From: Episyrphus balteatus
Taxonomy: Eukaryota > Arthropoda > Insecta > Diptera > Syrphidae
Direction: 5' to 3'
Assembly: GCF_945859705.1 (NCBI RefSeq)
Contig: NC_079136.1
Coordinates: forward strand, 87,419,120 to 87,483,119
Length of the DNA stretch: 64,000 nucleotides
The first letter of the stretch is position 1; every line of letters begins with the position of its first letter. Below the pieces are notes generated by a model, which saw nothing but the letters and a program-made list of their open reading frames with translations, was not told where the DNA came from and searched no databases. The translations under genes and the position numbers were made by a program. Below, one piece after another: positions 45,071-57,147 of this stretch.

Positions 45071-46125
45071 CCAGACAAAACGTTACATGCCTTAAAATTA
45101 AAAAGAAAGATTTAGGAACACAAAGAAGATTTGACCTCAAACTTGAAGGTGGAATTTTTGTTTGTAAATTAAACGCTAGTACCTATGTGTGAACTTAAGG
45201 GAAATAAAAATAGGCAAACAAGGGCTAAGTTTTTAGCGTGTGCATAAAAATGACTGTCAAACAATACACACACCTTGCATAAATCGAATGAATCGTTTTC
45301 AGATTCCTTTCACACTTTTTCAAAGTAATTTTACACAGTCGAAAGGAAACCCACTTTATAAACTTATTTAAAAGCGCTACGCGATGCTTTGAATCTTTTG
45401 TTTTTTTACACGGTGAACTGTAAACTAGGCCTTAGGGGCAAACAAAAAGTGGTTTGAAAATAATTGGGCCTATTTGGCGAGATCTTTTATACTGCTATTC
45501 TGCAGAAAAAGAACGGTGTCCATAACTAATATCATCAAACGTGCCTAATTGCGCCAGTTATGGACACCAGTGTCAGTCACTGAATTTCGTTGAACATTAT
45601 ATTCTAGTTATGAACACCCCACGTAAAATTAAATTATGTTATTATTTTTGTAATAACTTAAATTGAAATAGATCTACAAAGCAATTCTCTAACAAAATAT
45701 TCAATTTTAATTTTTGTACCATATACAGATATATTGTTTAAACAATGATTTGTACTTACGTCTTTCTTAAGAATTTCTCAAGTTTCATGCACTTCACAGA
45801 GGTTCGAAACTTGCTACTTTTATTACTACAAAACCAATCACTACCAACCATGAAGTAAAGTGTTTTCTGATAGAACATACATGCCTGAACACGTTAAAAA
45901 TAGTTTTCGTACGCTACACCCTAACAAAACCTTAAGAAAACGGAAAAACTGTGCCAGGTGTCGGTAACTGGCAAGGGTGTCGGTCACTGGGTAGTTTACC
46001 CTAGTAGGCATAAACTTAAAAATGTGCTATTTGAATTAAAAATATTAAAGTTCGCTCGTTTTGCATTTTCAATCGAACAGTTCAAAGAGTTCTAAGAATA
46101 ATAAGAATAGTACCTACATTCTAAG

Positions 46126-46760
46126 CTACAATTTAAGACAGTAAAAACTAACGTTAGGTGTGTTTTTTTGTTTATCTATATAGATTTTGTGCAAAACAAC
46201 GACATCGGGATTTTTGAAATCCATGCAAACATTTGGCACCACTGTACATACACTTTGGCAGCTGTCTGTCAAAAATGTTGCTGTTTCGAGTGGAGAGGCC
46301 ATTACATACATGTTGGATACAAAAAAAATTTCACAAAAAAACAAAAACCATTTGTATGGCCATGGCATCCATGTTGGATTCAAAAAAATTTGTTTTTCAC
46401 ATAAAACCAAAAATCATTGGTATATTCTTAGCTACATTTTAAGCCCATAACCATTAACATTAGTTGCGCCGTTCTTGTGTTATAAGCGTTTGAAGGTAGC
46501 CATATTGATTTTTTTTTTCGATTGTTAAAAAATCAAAAGTGGAAACTTTTTTATTTTTATTTCTAAGTTTTCGAAAAAACTTTGGTAATTTTATATATAT
46601 ATTTGTTCAACAATCTTATCAGGATCCATTTAAGACTTTGATCTGAAAAATGCATTGCGTATATCTCGAAATATTAACATTTCAATACAACCATGTCAAA
46701 CAAATTTTTGATTATTTTTTTCTATGAGAGCTTTTTTCAAACCTCATTTTCTCCGCTTTT
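46126..46760 (+). repeat. Dispersed repeat B (related to the interior of 58477-59636)
   Basis: 46340-46760 matches 58925-59345: GGCCATGGCATCCATGTTGG, ACCATAACCATTAACATT, ATAAGCGTTTGAAGGT, TTGCGTATATCTCGAAAT. No element ends are seen here. Overlapping frames on both strands are by-products. Confidence 0.75.
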
Positions 46761-47075
46761 TTTTTACTTAGTATTTTGTAAAATTTTTAAAAATCAAAAT
46801 AAACAAAATGAAAGGTATCTTTGCACACGGCAAGGACCCTTTTCCGGTGGCATAGTTCGGCCACCCAGAGAAATGGAGCCGATGCGGATATTGCATCTTT
46901 TGATTTTTGCTAGTAAACCAAGTTAAAACTCTTTTTGACTACAATTCTTCGCTTTGACTGGAGAACTGCTTTGAATTTAATTTTTGCCTTTAATCTTATA
47001 CCTATGGTGTGTTATTTACCGTTTAAAATGCTCAGTATCAACAATTTTCCTAACAAATACTTTTTTTTTCTTTTG

Positions 47076-47240
47076 ATACCCGAGTACCCGAGTACCCGGG
47101 TATTCGGGTAACTAAACAACCGGGTATCCGGGTACCCGGGTACTCGGGTACCCGAATACCCGGGTACCCGGCTACCCGAGTAATACCCGAAAACTCGGGT
47201 ACCCGGGTACTCGGGCGAGTACTCGGGTATCCGGGTATCA
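47076..47240. repeat. GGGTACCC-type palindromic minisatellite
   Basis: About 20 units of 7-8 bp, variants of CCCGGGTA and CCCGAGTA, starting GATACCCGAG and ending CGGGTATC. Most units are self-complementary, so the array can fold on itself. It lies in the RAD1 intron. Confidence 0.9.
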
Positions 47241-48771
47241 AGAGCTCTAGTTTTTTTTTTTTTTAATAACTAAAATTGTAGAAAATTTACTCTTAAATAA
47301 TCCAATTTATCATTTGATCGTGTTTTTTATGAGTTTGGACAACGTTGGTTTGTCAGTTTTGCAGAGCATTTGCTTACGTTTTCTAATTGACTTTCAGTCA
47401 CTTTTAGTAAAAAATTTCAAGCCTGTAGTTTCGTTATTTTTGCTAATTTTTGCGAAAATATGCACGAGAAACATGCATTTATTTCCAAAATATATCAAAA
47501 TATGCAAAAAAAAATGCAAAATATGCAAAAATATGCTCTAACAATTGTTTGCCATTTTAAAGGAAATCTCCTGATTCGTATACATAGTTCGTTGCCATGC
47601 TTCCAAGGTGTTTCTAAAAAAACATGCATACAAGTCCTTCGATTGAATAATTTGCCTTTAAACAACTCATTTAATCAACGTATTGTTTTCCGCTAGCCCA
47701 GAATTATTTTACAAGTTAAAATAAAAATCATATTTATTAAATAACACTGGTAACTTTCAAATTAATTGTCATTCGTTTGCCTAACCTCAGGCAAACGAAT
47801 CGCAAAGTTTTGCAAAAACAATTGCAATTGAAAATGCAATTTTTTTTTAAATTTTGTATTAAAATTGTACGCGAATTTGTATTTCCTTTAACACGAGGGG
47901 GTTACAGGATTCAAATACCTCTGTCAAAATAGTAAAGACATAAAAATATTTTTGGCGTAACAGAAGATATTAAACAAAATTATGCTAGTTTTAAGGTAGA
48001 TATCTTTTCGAAATTTCAAACATCAATACTAATTAAAGAAATGCTTTAGATCACTTACTAAGGATTTTACAATATTCGGCTCTGATTTCGTCAGCTTTCA
48101 GGTATTTATCAGCGGTTTATAATATAAAACATATTCAGTTATATTTATTAGACTTTCTTAAATTGATTTTCGAAGGTTATTTTAAGTGACCTAAGCTTGC
48201 CTAAATATTTAATTTGCCTTTAGACTAGGTTGCTTATATTTTTATCTATTATCGGTTTAGTCAAAAAATATTTGGATTTTAAATCCATACAAAACTCTAC
48301 AACACAGCTTTATTTGTAGCCTATCAATGCCTTATTTTTATTGCCGAACGAATCAAAATAATCCTAATCCAGCATAGCGGTCGCTAAAATATGACCACCT
48401 CTCCAAATATGAGAAAATAGTTGGTTTGAATACCGAAATTTTTTTTTAATTTTTGGTAGCACATAACAATTTCTTGTTTAAGTTTTGAGTTCTTGGGGGG
48501 GGGTCATGACCCCGTGACCTCCCCCCTCTGTATACGCCGTTGCTCATACAATACATTACTTTTTTCAAAATGTTGGAAATATGCTTTATTTAATAAAAAT
48601 AATAATCACATTATTCGCGGTTAAGACAATCTACTCTTTTGTATAAGTTTGACAGCTATAAGACAACAATAAACAAGGTTTTTGATCACATTTTCCAAAT
48701 TTAAACAGTTATATAAAGTTATACAAAGTTTATAAATATAGTGGAGTAACTCAAAAATTGGCAATATTATA

Positions 48772-50212
48772 GGGAACCCGGCCGAACAGCTTAGATTTTG
48801 ATGATCTTTTTTTTCAAATGTCGGTAATTAAAAATACTTTAAAGTCTATAGATTAAAAATTGCCGGTGTTGTCGTTTTGATTTTTTCAATTTAATTGAAG
48901 ATTTTTGTGAACAAAAAGAAATTTTTTTCAAAAATTTTTCTTAAATTACATAAATTTTTTGATGCCAAAAGATTGTCTAGGAAATTCAAGGAAAAAAAAT
49001 ATATGGGAGTGAGGGACATCATTCAAGCGATAGATGCAATTTTCTTATTAATTGACTTCAAACACAAAAAAAAATATTTGAACACAACGGCAACACCTAC
49101 AATATTTAAAAATACATTTTTAAAAAGCTTAAAGCTTAGTCACATTTGTAAAATTAAAATTAAGTAATTTGAATGAAGGGGTTTTGAAAGATTGGTAACT
49201 GAATTCAGATTTTTGAAAAAAAAAATTATTGAAAAAATTTTAACATGTCGTTTTTATAACTTTTACGTAATATAAAATGCATTCATTTTCAATTATTTTT
49301 GGCCACATTTATTATTATTTGAAATTATAAAACGAAATGTCAATATGTATTACGGTTTGTGAAAAAAATTAAAAAGTATTTCATTTTCGAAGAACTTTTT
49401 TAAATAGAAGTTTTGAAAAAAAATTTAACTTTTTTTTTTTAAGTTCAACATCTATATGTTTATAAAATTATTTTTTATTCATTTAATAACCCTTATTATT
49501 GAAAGTTAAATAGTAAAAATTTAAAGTTTACCAAAGTCTTTGAAAAAATTAATTATTTCAATGCAAAATTTCAGTTTTTATCAAAAAAACTTATTGAAAT
49601 TGAAGTAATTTTTAATTCTTTTTCAAAAGTGTGATATATATTACCTTTTCTTCTTCGGAATTCAACTGATAATATTTATGGCCAAACATTTTTTAAAAAC
49701 AAATTCATATTTTCTTAGAAAAAGTTTAGAAAAAAGTCATTTTAACTTTTTTAATGACATTTTTTTTTTAATTCTGAGTTTGAGGACCATTTTCTCAAAA
49801 ACTCTTCATTAAATTTAGTGGATAAAAATTTAAGAGATAAGAATGAGCTTCTGGCTTTTTAAAAATGTATTTTTAAATATTGTAGGTGTTGCCGTTGTGT
49901 TCAAAATATTTTTTTTTTTTGTTTAAAGTCAGTTTGTGAGAAAATTGCATTTATCGCTTAAACGATGGAAGATTGTCCCTTACTCCCTTATATTTTTTTT
50001 TTCCTTAAATTACGTAGAAAATCTTTTGCTATCATTTGTTTTATGAAATTTAAGCAAAAAAAATGGTTTTGTTCAAAAAAAATTTAATTTTAATTTTAAA
50101 AAACAATACGGCAACATTGGCAATTTTTAATCTATAGACTTTAAAGTATTTTTAATTACCTACGTTTGAAAAAAAAAAATCGTCAAAATCGGAGCTGTTC
50201 GGCCGGGTTCCC
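48772..50212. mobile_element. 1.4 kb foldback MITE, TA-flanked
   Basis: Termini GGGAACCCGGCCGAACAGCT and GGGAACCCGGCCGAACAGCT (inverted), TA on both sides (48770-48771 and 50213-50214). Arms of about 400 bp include ATAGATTAAAAATTGCC, GGGAGTGAGGGAC and AACACAACGGCAACACCTAC, each returning inverted in 49830-50195. The interior is AT-rich and non-coding. Tc1/mariner-type by duplication; no coding remains. Confidence 0.85.
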
Positions 50213-50214
50213 TA

Positions 50215-52738
50215 ATAATTTGTTTTAGTTAGGTACTCTACTAATAAGGGGGTTAGCTTCTAATCCAATTTTCATTGGCCTGATGAGTTTCCTGACTGTA
50301 TCTTGGAGGATTGCTTCCCACTCGTCTACCAATGTCGCTTTAAGTTCATTAAATGTTTACTGTGCTGTATTTCTGGCCATAGCTTTTCTATTCATCATAA
50401 TCATAGACTTTAACAAAAACAGAAAATAGATAATTCGTAAGCAAGTTACAAACATCCCTTTAAAAGATTTTGTCCTTCAAACGAACTATTCAATTTAATT
50501 TCTTGTACAACAAAGAATTTTGAAGAAAAAAAAAATTTGAAAATCGTTGAAGCGGTTTTTTTTTAAATTGTTTTTATTTTTTTTAATAATAATTTTCAAA
50601 CATTAATTGATACGCCATAAGGACAGTAAATATTAATCAACATATGAAAACGAAGTTTCAATAAAATTCATTGGGCCGTTTTCAAAAAAAATTTTAACCT
50701 TTTTTTAAAAAATTGTTCTTAATTTTAATATCAAGGGCAACGGTAGTGCCCAGCCAAGTTCTCTAGCAACTTTAGCACTACACCCTTATTTACAGGAAAC
50801 AACTCAGGCCATTCATTTGTTAAGCTGGTAAAAACCAAACTCCTCAGCTACTTACGATGAATAGTTTCTGAGATATAGGGCTTCAAAAAAACCGCCCATT
50901 TCTGCTGAATTTTCAGCAAATATTATAGAGCACTTCTGGTTATCGTACAACTTTTAAATTTAATAGAATGGTAGAGCTGGTAGTTTATAAAAAGGAAAAA
51001 AATTTAAATCTGAGAATTTTAGCCAGGGGGCGTGGCAACCGCCTTTTTACGCTGAATTTTCATAGAGCATTTCTCACTTAAAATCCATCAGTAAAAATTG
51101 AAACATCAGGAATCTGAGCTCTTTTACTGATGAGCGTTTATAGCAATCAGTAAATTTACGTCATTGAATTAAATGTTTATTTGACATTCGCGCCTCAAGA
51201 AATTGTTTTACTGTTGATTTCATCAGTAATCTTTTAATGATGGCACCGGAACAGTAAAAAAAATTAAACGCCATCAGTTAAACGAAATTTAATTTTTTTG
51301 GTCAGCTGTTCATTAAAATAAAATTTCACCAGTAAAATTTATAAAATGAATTTGTGTATAAAATTTAACACAAAATGCATTGATTCTTTTTGAAAAAATT
51401 AGTGGAAATATGTTTTCAATTTATTTCATCAAAATTTTCCACAAAATATAACATTAAAGTATTCAAAATAGCAAAACAAAATTTTTACTGATGGATTTTA
51501 CTGATAGCTATAACTGAGCCCTATGTTGAAGTTATGCTGGCAAAAAAAATACTGAAATGTAAAAGTGTACCAAGTTCTAAAGCTTGGCTTTAAATTTGTA
51601 TGAATAAAATGTTGATTGTTTACTTGGCAATTTTTCAAATAGCTTTGAAAATCAGTAATTTAAAGAAAAATTGTCCAGAGAACAATCAACAACAGTAGCG
51701 AGCAATGCAAACGAAAGAGGTTTAAAGAGTTTTGAACAAGAACTAAGTTACCAAATTTGGCATATTGAAACTGTTTTATTTTCATTAAACAGATTCAATT
51801 TGTGGAATATTTTACTCCAAAACCATTAGTTGGTAAATATGCGTTTTTAGACGAGCAAAAAAATGCAAATGTTTTTATAGTTTGCATTTTTTTTTGCTCG
51901 CTACTGTATGTCAATAAAACCAACGCATCGACTTCAATTTTAGATTTTTTTCATGCTAATCCTACAAAAAACCTTCAACTTTTTTAATACTTTTTTCAAT
52001 CATAATCGATTTGAACCTCTCTTTTGAAAAATAGCTTCTTGCCTAGTTTTGCATGGGACCATCGATATGTATCGTTTTAATATTTTTGAGTATTTCCTTC
52101 GTCGTTTTTCTTCACTTTATTGAGGAATATACTCCAGATTTACCCTTGTCTCTGGAGTGATGGAACGTATAGATATGAGAGTAGATTTTGATTTTAACTT
52201 TGTGTTTGCAATTTGTTATATTTGAAAAAACCTATGTATATGAAACAACAAACGCTTAAACAAATGTCAGACACGAGTTAATCCGGAGCACTCCTTAAAA
52301 CTAAAATTAATCCGGAGTAAAAAATATTTACCCTACTCTGGCGTGAAGGAACACAAAACCACAAAAAGTTCAAATATAAGAACTAAAAGGAAGTGAAGGA
52401 AAACAACACAAAATATTTTGGAGTGTGAAAATTCGGTCTACAAACACCCTGAGAGTCATTTCTCGATCTGTGAAGAATTTACCATTTTACCACTTAGCAA
52501 ATCACAATAAATCCAAATGCGATTCCGAAACTCATAATGATAAGATGTCATGAGTTATACTTTTATTTTATACATATTTAAAAATTTAAGAGCAAGCAGG
52601 TTCATGTGGTAATTGAGATTCTATTTTGGTTTGATTGTTTTTGTTTTGTTTGCTTTCCAGGCATTATTAATAATTTTAACAATTTTTAAGTATGTATTAT
52701 TTTACTAATTTTGCGTTTTTTTCTTTTTATGTTTTTAG
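50215..52738. other. Rest of the RAD1 intron, no gene seen
   Basis: AT-rich. 50870-51060 holds GC-richer repeat text (GCCAGGGGGCGTGGCAACCGCC). 51085-51500 has repeated ATCAGTAAAA words in both orientations, probably a decayed MITE. No open frame recognised. Confidence 0.45.
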
Positions 52739-53458
52739 ACAGCAAAATTTCAAATCAACGAAAATGGTTTTCGTATTATGACAGAAAATGCTAAAAGCAT
52801 TCAGGCGAGTCTTTTCATAACCAAAGAAGTCTTTGAAGAATTCTTCCTCGATGGTGAATACAATTTTAGTGTCAACATGAATATACTCGTTGAATGCATT
52901 GGTTTATTTGCTGGCAGTGATTGTAGCATGAAAATGTTCTACAAAGGAGAAGGAGCTCCTTTAATAATGGTCATAGAAGATCATGCAGATGAAGATGTCA
53001 CAACAGAGTGTTCAATCAAAACATCACAATTTGAAGAATCTACAGAATATTCCTTGAACGAGAACAGTCCAAATTACAATATAATTTTTATTCGTGGTCC
53101 AGATATGTCGCAGATATTTTCTGAAATTGATAAAACAGCAGATGAATTGGAGATAACTCTTTCACCGAAAGTACCTCATTTTCGTATAGCTACAATTGGT
53201 GTAATGCAATCTGAGTCTAATATTGAAGTAGCCAAAACTAGTGATATGATGCTAATGTTTAACTGTAGAGGAGATACTGTAACGCGTTATAAGTGTTCCC
53301 ATATTCGTCTCACTTCGAAGGCTTTGTCAGCTTGTTCTAAAGTTGCTCTTAAGACGGATTCAAGTGGACTTTTGGAATTACATTTTATGATTTACTCAAG
53401 TGATGAAGCACAAGTGTATATACAATTCTTTGTTTTGCCGATGGTTGAAGAAGACTAG
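52739..53458 (+). CDS. Rad1: RAD1 exon 2 (9-1-1 checkpoint clamp subunit)
   Basis: The final exon gives 239 codons plus stop; with exon 1 the protein is 272 residues, the usual length for RAD1 (human 282). The exon starts in frame 13 codons before the first ATG (TAKFQINENGFRI), so that ATG is internal. It reads AKSIQASLFITKEVFEEF, then the INVLIECL-like MNILVECIGLFAG and the second PCNA-like half (LEITLSPKVPHFRI, YKCSHIRLTSKAL), ending IQFFVLPMVEED. RAD1 forms the RAD9-HUS1-RAD1 ring that loads at damaged DNA and activates ATR/Mei-41 signalling. No enzymatic residues are expected. Confidence 0.94.
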   Translation, partial: TAKFQINENGFRIMTENAKSIQASLFITKEVFEEFFLDGEYNFSVNMNILVECIGLFAGSDCSMKMFYKGEGAPLIMVIEDHADEDVTTECSIKTSQFEESTEYSLNENSPNYNIIFIRGPDMSQIFSEIDKTADELEITLSPKVPHFRIATIGVMQSESNIEVAKTSDMMLMFNCRGDTVTRYKCSHIRLTSKALSACSKVALKTDSSGLLELHFMIYSSDEAQVYIQFFVLPMVEED

Positions 53459-54494
53459 GATTAAAAGTTGTTTATTTATTAAAGTTGATGGTTTATTTGA
53501 ATTTTTTTCGTTTTTTTTTTTTAATTTTATTTGTTTCTGTTGATCTAGAGATAGCAATCAACCCTTTTACTATTATCAACTATCAATTGATAGTTGATAA
53601 AAAAAATAAATTTTGATATCTTATTATCTAATTTGCAAAAAAATTGAAAATAAAGAATGATGCAAACCGTTATTTTTTTGAAATTTGATTGAAAAATTCC
53701 ATTAAAAAAATGACCAGTTTTCCCCCAAATTAAATTTTAAAACACCAAATTTCAGTATTTATCAACCTATCAATTGATAGTTGACAATCGTTATAGTTGT
53801 GAATGTATCACTACGCTGATAGAACAAAGTGGGTTCCATAATTATGGCTCTCAATCTTTCTGTTTGCATAAGGAATTGGAAGATAAACAAGCTTTCCATA
53901 TGAATTAAATAAAACAACTTATTCCTGAGAATAACAGACCTGCTGCAGTTCTGCAAAATATTTTCATTTAATCATCCAAGTACAGTCTGTTGGAAAATGT
54001 ATCCAACTTATTAGAAGTATGTGTCTTTATTTCTAAGAACGAGTACTAAATTAGTCACTCGTATTTATAACAATATTATCAATTCATTTTTGCAGCACTA
54101 CTGCAGACCTGCATTTATTATCGCCCATTATGTTTAGAAAAAGAAAGAAGTGCCGTAAATGCTCTTCTTAAAATCCCTCGAAGTATTTTTCTTTGGAAAC
54201 AATCCAAAGATATTCGTCAAAGTCTATGGGTGTTTTCATAAACGTCGGAAATCTGCGTTAGTGCAATCGTCTTTCTGCTTTGCTGCATTAATGAACACAC
54301 CAATTCTGCAGAATGTTTAGAGGCCTGCGTTGGTAAAATTTTCAGCAGTCACTAGAGTGTTCATAAACGTAAGAAAAAAAATATAAAAAAATGAACACAG
54401 AATGAGTTTTGTTTAATAAGCAAAAAATATTTACTTTTCAGTTCCTGAAAATATTGTTTTTAATAACACAAAAATTTTATAAACCGTGTCACAT
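53459..54494. other. RAD1-WDR55 spacer, first part
   Basis: ATTAAA near 53477 may be the RAD1 poly(A) signal. ATCAACTATCAATTGATAGTTGAT at 53576-53599 is a perfect palindrome (quoted here by its halves CAACTATCAATTG and GATAGTTGAT) and returns with one extra base near 53760-53786, suggesting a small MITE at about 53570-53790. A TTCATAAACGT phrase occurs at about 54236 and 54371. No gene. Confidence 0.45.
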
Positions 54495-54653
54495 TAGGGT
54501 GGCTCAAAAAAAAATACATACTTTCTTCTAAAAAAAAAATTATAAAAACACCGAGTGGTTCACATATGCTTATTTCCTTATTTATTTAATGCGTTAAGGA
54601 TTAACGTTAAACACTTATTATATATCTTAAAACTAGTACATTTTAAATTTACA

Positions 54654-55390
54654 TTACATTCTCGTATTAAAAAAGATTTGTTTGAATTTTATACTTTTAA
54701 AATTATCATTAACAGAAGAGATCATAAAGTAATATTTATTGAATACTGAAATCAACTGATTAAGAGGACTATATAATCCATAATTTACTCTACTGAAAGA
54801 TGGACATAAAGGTATTTGTCTTCTTATGTTAGCTTGGCAAAAACTGAAATGTAAACGATCCAAAGTTGATGGCGATGTTATAGAACCGTTTATTATTTTA
54901 ATGATGTAACAAAGCTGTAAGTATTCTCTATGCTTTGAGAGTAGAGGGAGATTTAGTAGCATAACTCTTTGATTGTAGGTAAGTAGTGAGATTTCGGGGG
55001 ACCATGGTAGAAAACGGAGAGAAAATCGCATAAATCTTCTCTGAATACCTTCTATTCTGTCAATATGTAGTGAATAGTATGGTGACCATACAACACATCC
55101 ATATTCGAGTATAGGCCGAACAAATGACACATATAATAGTTTTAAAACGTATGGATCATGAAAATCACGAGAAAACCGTTTGACGAATCCTAGAATTCGA
55201 TTAGCCTTATTAATAATATAATCATAGTGATAAGTGAATGTTAGTTTTGGGTCAAGTATAATCCCCAAATCAGAAAAAACGGACGGTCTAGTTAATGGGC
55301 AAGAGTCAAACATGTAATTATACAAGACTAAATTCTTTTTGCGTGTAAAACTCATTGTTTTACACTTGTCAACATATGGAACAAATTATC
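54654..55390 (-). pseudogene. Non-LTR reverse transcriptase C-terminal fragment
   Basis: The minus strand reads VDKCKTMSF, then FSDLGIILDPKLTFTYHYDY, ANRILGFVKRFSRDFHDPY, LYVSFVRPILEYGCVVWSP, IEGIQRRFMRFSLRFLPW and VNYGLYSPLNQLISVFNKYY. These are the thumb and C-terminal motifs of insect non-LTR elements of the Jockey superfamily. The whole palm with FADD is missing, so the copy is 5'-truncated. The remaining 233 codons are open. A tail resembling AAATAAATAAGG lies near 54580. Confidence 0.85.
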
Positions 55391-55413
55391 TATGGAAAAA
55401 ATATTTTTAATTA

Positions 55414-55713
55414 GGGTGTTCAAGAAAGTTTTTTATTTTGCGTTTGAAAAAAAAAAAAATGATTTTTAGTGCACAGAAAGTTTTTTAAGTGCGTTTTTGC
55501 TATAGTAATAATAAATTCATGTCAAATTAATTAAATTGAATTTGGTTGAATTCCAAGCGTAAATGTAAAATATACCATTTTTCTTAGCCCCCTAATTCGA
55601 AAATACCTAACCCAATTTTACATTATATTTCATAAACCATGGTTTAAAACTTTCTCTGCAGTGAAAATTATTTTTTTTTTTCAATAACTTCAAAAAATGT
55701 TTTTGAACCACCC
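55414..55713. mobile_element. 300-bp TA-flanked MITE (GGGTGTTCAAG)
   Basis: GGGTGTTCAAGAAAG at the left and, inverted, GGGTGGTTCAAAAACATT at the right; TA at 55412-55413 and 55714-55715. The termini resemble those of the surrounding element, so both belong to one family. Confidence 0.65.
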
Positions 55714-55949
55714 TAGTGGAAAATTTTTTTTTTTCTTCGATAATTTGGCCATAATAATATCCTCGTTGAATTTTTTCAAATTCCACAAGCAACCGTAGAA
55801 GATAACATTTTTTAGAGCCACCCTAGTACGAAAAAAATCCATTAAAACTCATTGTATCAAAAAACACGATTTAGAAATTTTCTGCATCATTAAAATTGCT
55901 GGTCAATTGCCTTCTCAAACCAAAGTAGCAGCGGTTGGCAAGACTAATC

Positions 55950-56070
55950 CTTCATTTGATTTCAGCGGAAATCTAGGTAGACGAAGTCCTTTACTACCTC
56001 AAAGTTATGCCTATCCATGGTGAGGCTTTGTTCACTACGATGTTTTCATCGTTCTTGGTTTAAAACCTTT
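55950..56070 (-). pseudogene. Small RTE-like reverse transcriptase scrap
   Basis: The minus strand reads TMDRHNFEVVKDFVYL, resembling the thumb region (xxFEVVDxFxYLGS) of RTE/R4-type elements. Nothing else recognisable surrounds it. Confidence 0.35.
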
Positions 56071-57147
56071 TAACCTCATTTCCGTAATAGCATCCCTCTA
56101 TTTCCTCGATCGGTAATTTCTCGTGTTGACTCTTTTTCTCCTCAGATGCCTATGTTCCTCTGGTTCGCTAACTTAGTTTAAAAAAAAAATTGAATACAAT
56201 ATTTTGTAACTTTTGAAGCTTTATTGTAAAAAAAACACGATTTAAAAATTTTACACTAATGCATTTCCATTTAAAAATGCTAAGGTACCCCCATGAGAAG
56301 CCAATTAACAGCTATCATTGAAAATCAAAAGTTAAGGAAGAAATATAATACGCCTAAGATAAGATTAAGCGTAAATCTTTACTGAATCTCTTCAAAAATC
56401 CCTGAGACTGTTTCCCTTGTTTGAAGCTTGGGAATGCTCCACAGTAAAATATTGACACCGGCATAAAAATTTGAATTTGAATTTAACTGTCCATTCATAT
56501 CTGAACAGACACACTGAATGAAAGATTTCAGTTTTATAAACAGTGCGAAAACTTCCGAGTTATACAAATATTTTAATTAAAGCAGTTTATGCTCAAAAAT
56601 GTGAATGCTTTTTCCTACACACAATCGAGATTTTATAATATTGTATCTCTACACGGGAAAATAGCGTATGTCCAATTAAACCAATTTCGAAAAAAAACTC
56701 AAATATAAAATTGATTCCCCTTATAATCTTATTAATAATTCTGTTACGTTCTCGCGAAAGAATGGAATTGATCTTCAAAAAGTCAGAATGTCATCAGATA
56801 GGAAATTTTCCCGTGAACTCTTCATTTATCAGTAAATAAGTGAAGATGGCAAAGAGGATTTCAAAAATATAATTGTCAGGCAAACAAATAAACGCATTAA
56901 AATATCTACTAGTGCATACCGAGTTATTCTAAAAATGTGAAACATGCTCAAACTTGGTACAATATTTTCATTCTATGCGTACCAATTAAAATTTCAAAGA
57001 TAATTTTTCACAACTTTAATTTACAAACTGATCATCGGCTAACGTTAATTTATAATTTTGACCTAATTAAAAAATTGTTTTCAATGATAACTATTATAAT
57101 AATTGGCCTCTCAAGATAAAGAGAACAAACAAACAAAGAAAAAAAAA
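56071..57147. other. Spacer before WDR55 3' end, no gene seen
   Basis: AT-rich, no recognised coding or repeat structure. Confidence 0.4.

Larger units (their letters stand above)
43881..46001. mobile_element. 2.1 kb TA-flanked DNA element with TGGACACC repeats
   Basis: Inverted termini GGGTAACGTACCCAGTGACC and GGGTAAACTACCCAGTGACC, then GACACCC, with TA at 43879-43880 and 46002-46003. Near both ends TGGACACC-like words recur (about 44110, 44133, 45518, 45559, 45610) and the right end repeats GGTGTCGGT. TA duplication and repeated subterminal words suggest a pogo/mariner-type element. No transposase is seen; two or three smaller insertions occupy the interior. Confidence 0.8.
43529..52738 (+). 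other. RAD1 intron 1, 9210 bp, filled with repeats
   Basis: Donor GTAAGT at 43529; acceptor TATGTTTTTAG ending 52738. It holds at least a 2.1 kb TA-flanked element (43881-46001) with nested MITEs, a repeat shared with 58.9-59.3 kb, the GGGTACCC array, and a 1.4 kb foldback element. No other exon was found inside. The reading frame across the two exons is complete without more sequence. Confidence 0.85.
54497..55823. mobile_element. TA-flanked MITE (GGGTGGCTC) carrying nested insertions
   Basis: GGGTGGCTCAAAAAA at the left and its inverse TTTTTTAGAGCCACCC at the right, with TA at 54495-54496 and 55824-55825. Inside are a LINE fragment on the minus strand and a second related MITE. Confidence 0.7.

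Noticed and set aside
46126..46450. Four overlapping open frames on both strands
   Set aside because: The DNA is a dispersed repeat shared with 58925-59345, and the frames are not conserved between copies.
46693..46926. Frame ending CTRQGPFSGGIVRPPREM
   Set aside because: Locally GC-rich and tempting, but short, with no splice context and no recognised family.
52778..52780. ATG at 52778 as the RAD1 start
   Set aside because: The frame is open and homologous to RAD1 for 13 codons upstream to a splice acceptor, and exon 1 was found at 43430-43528.
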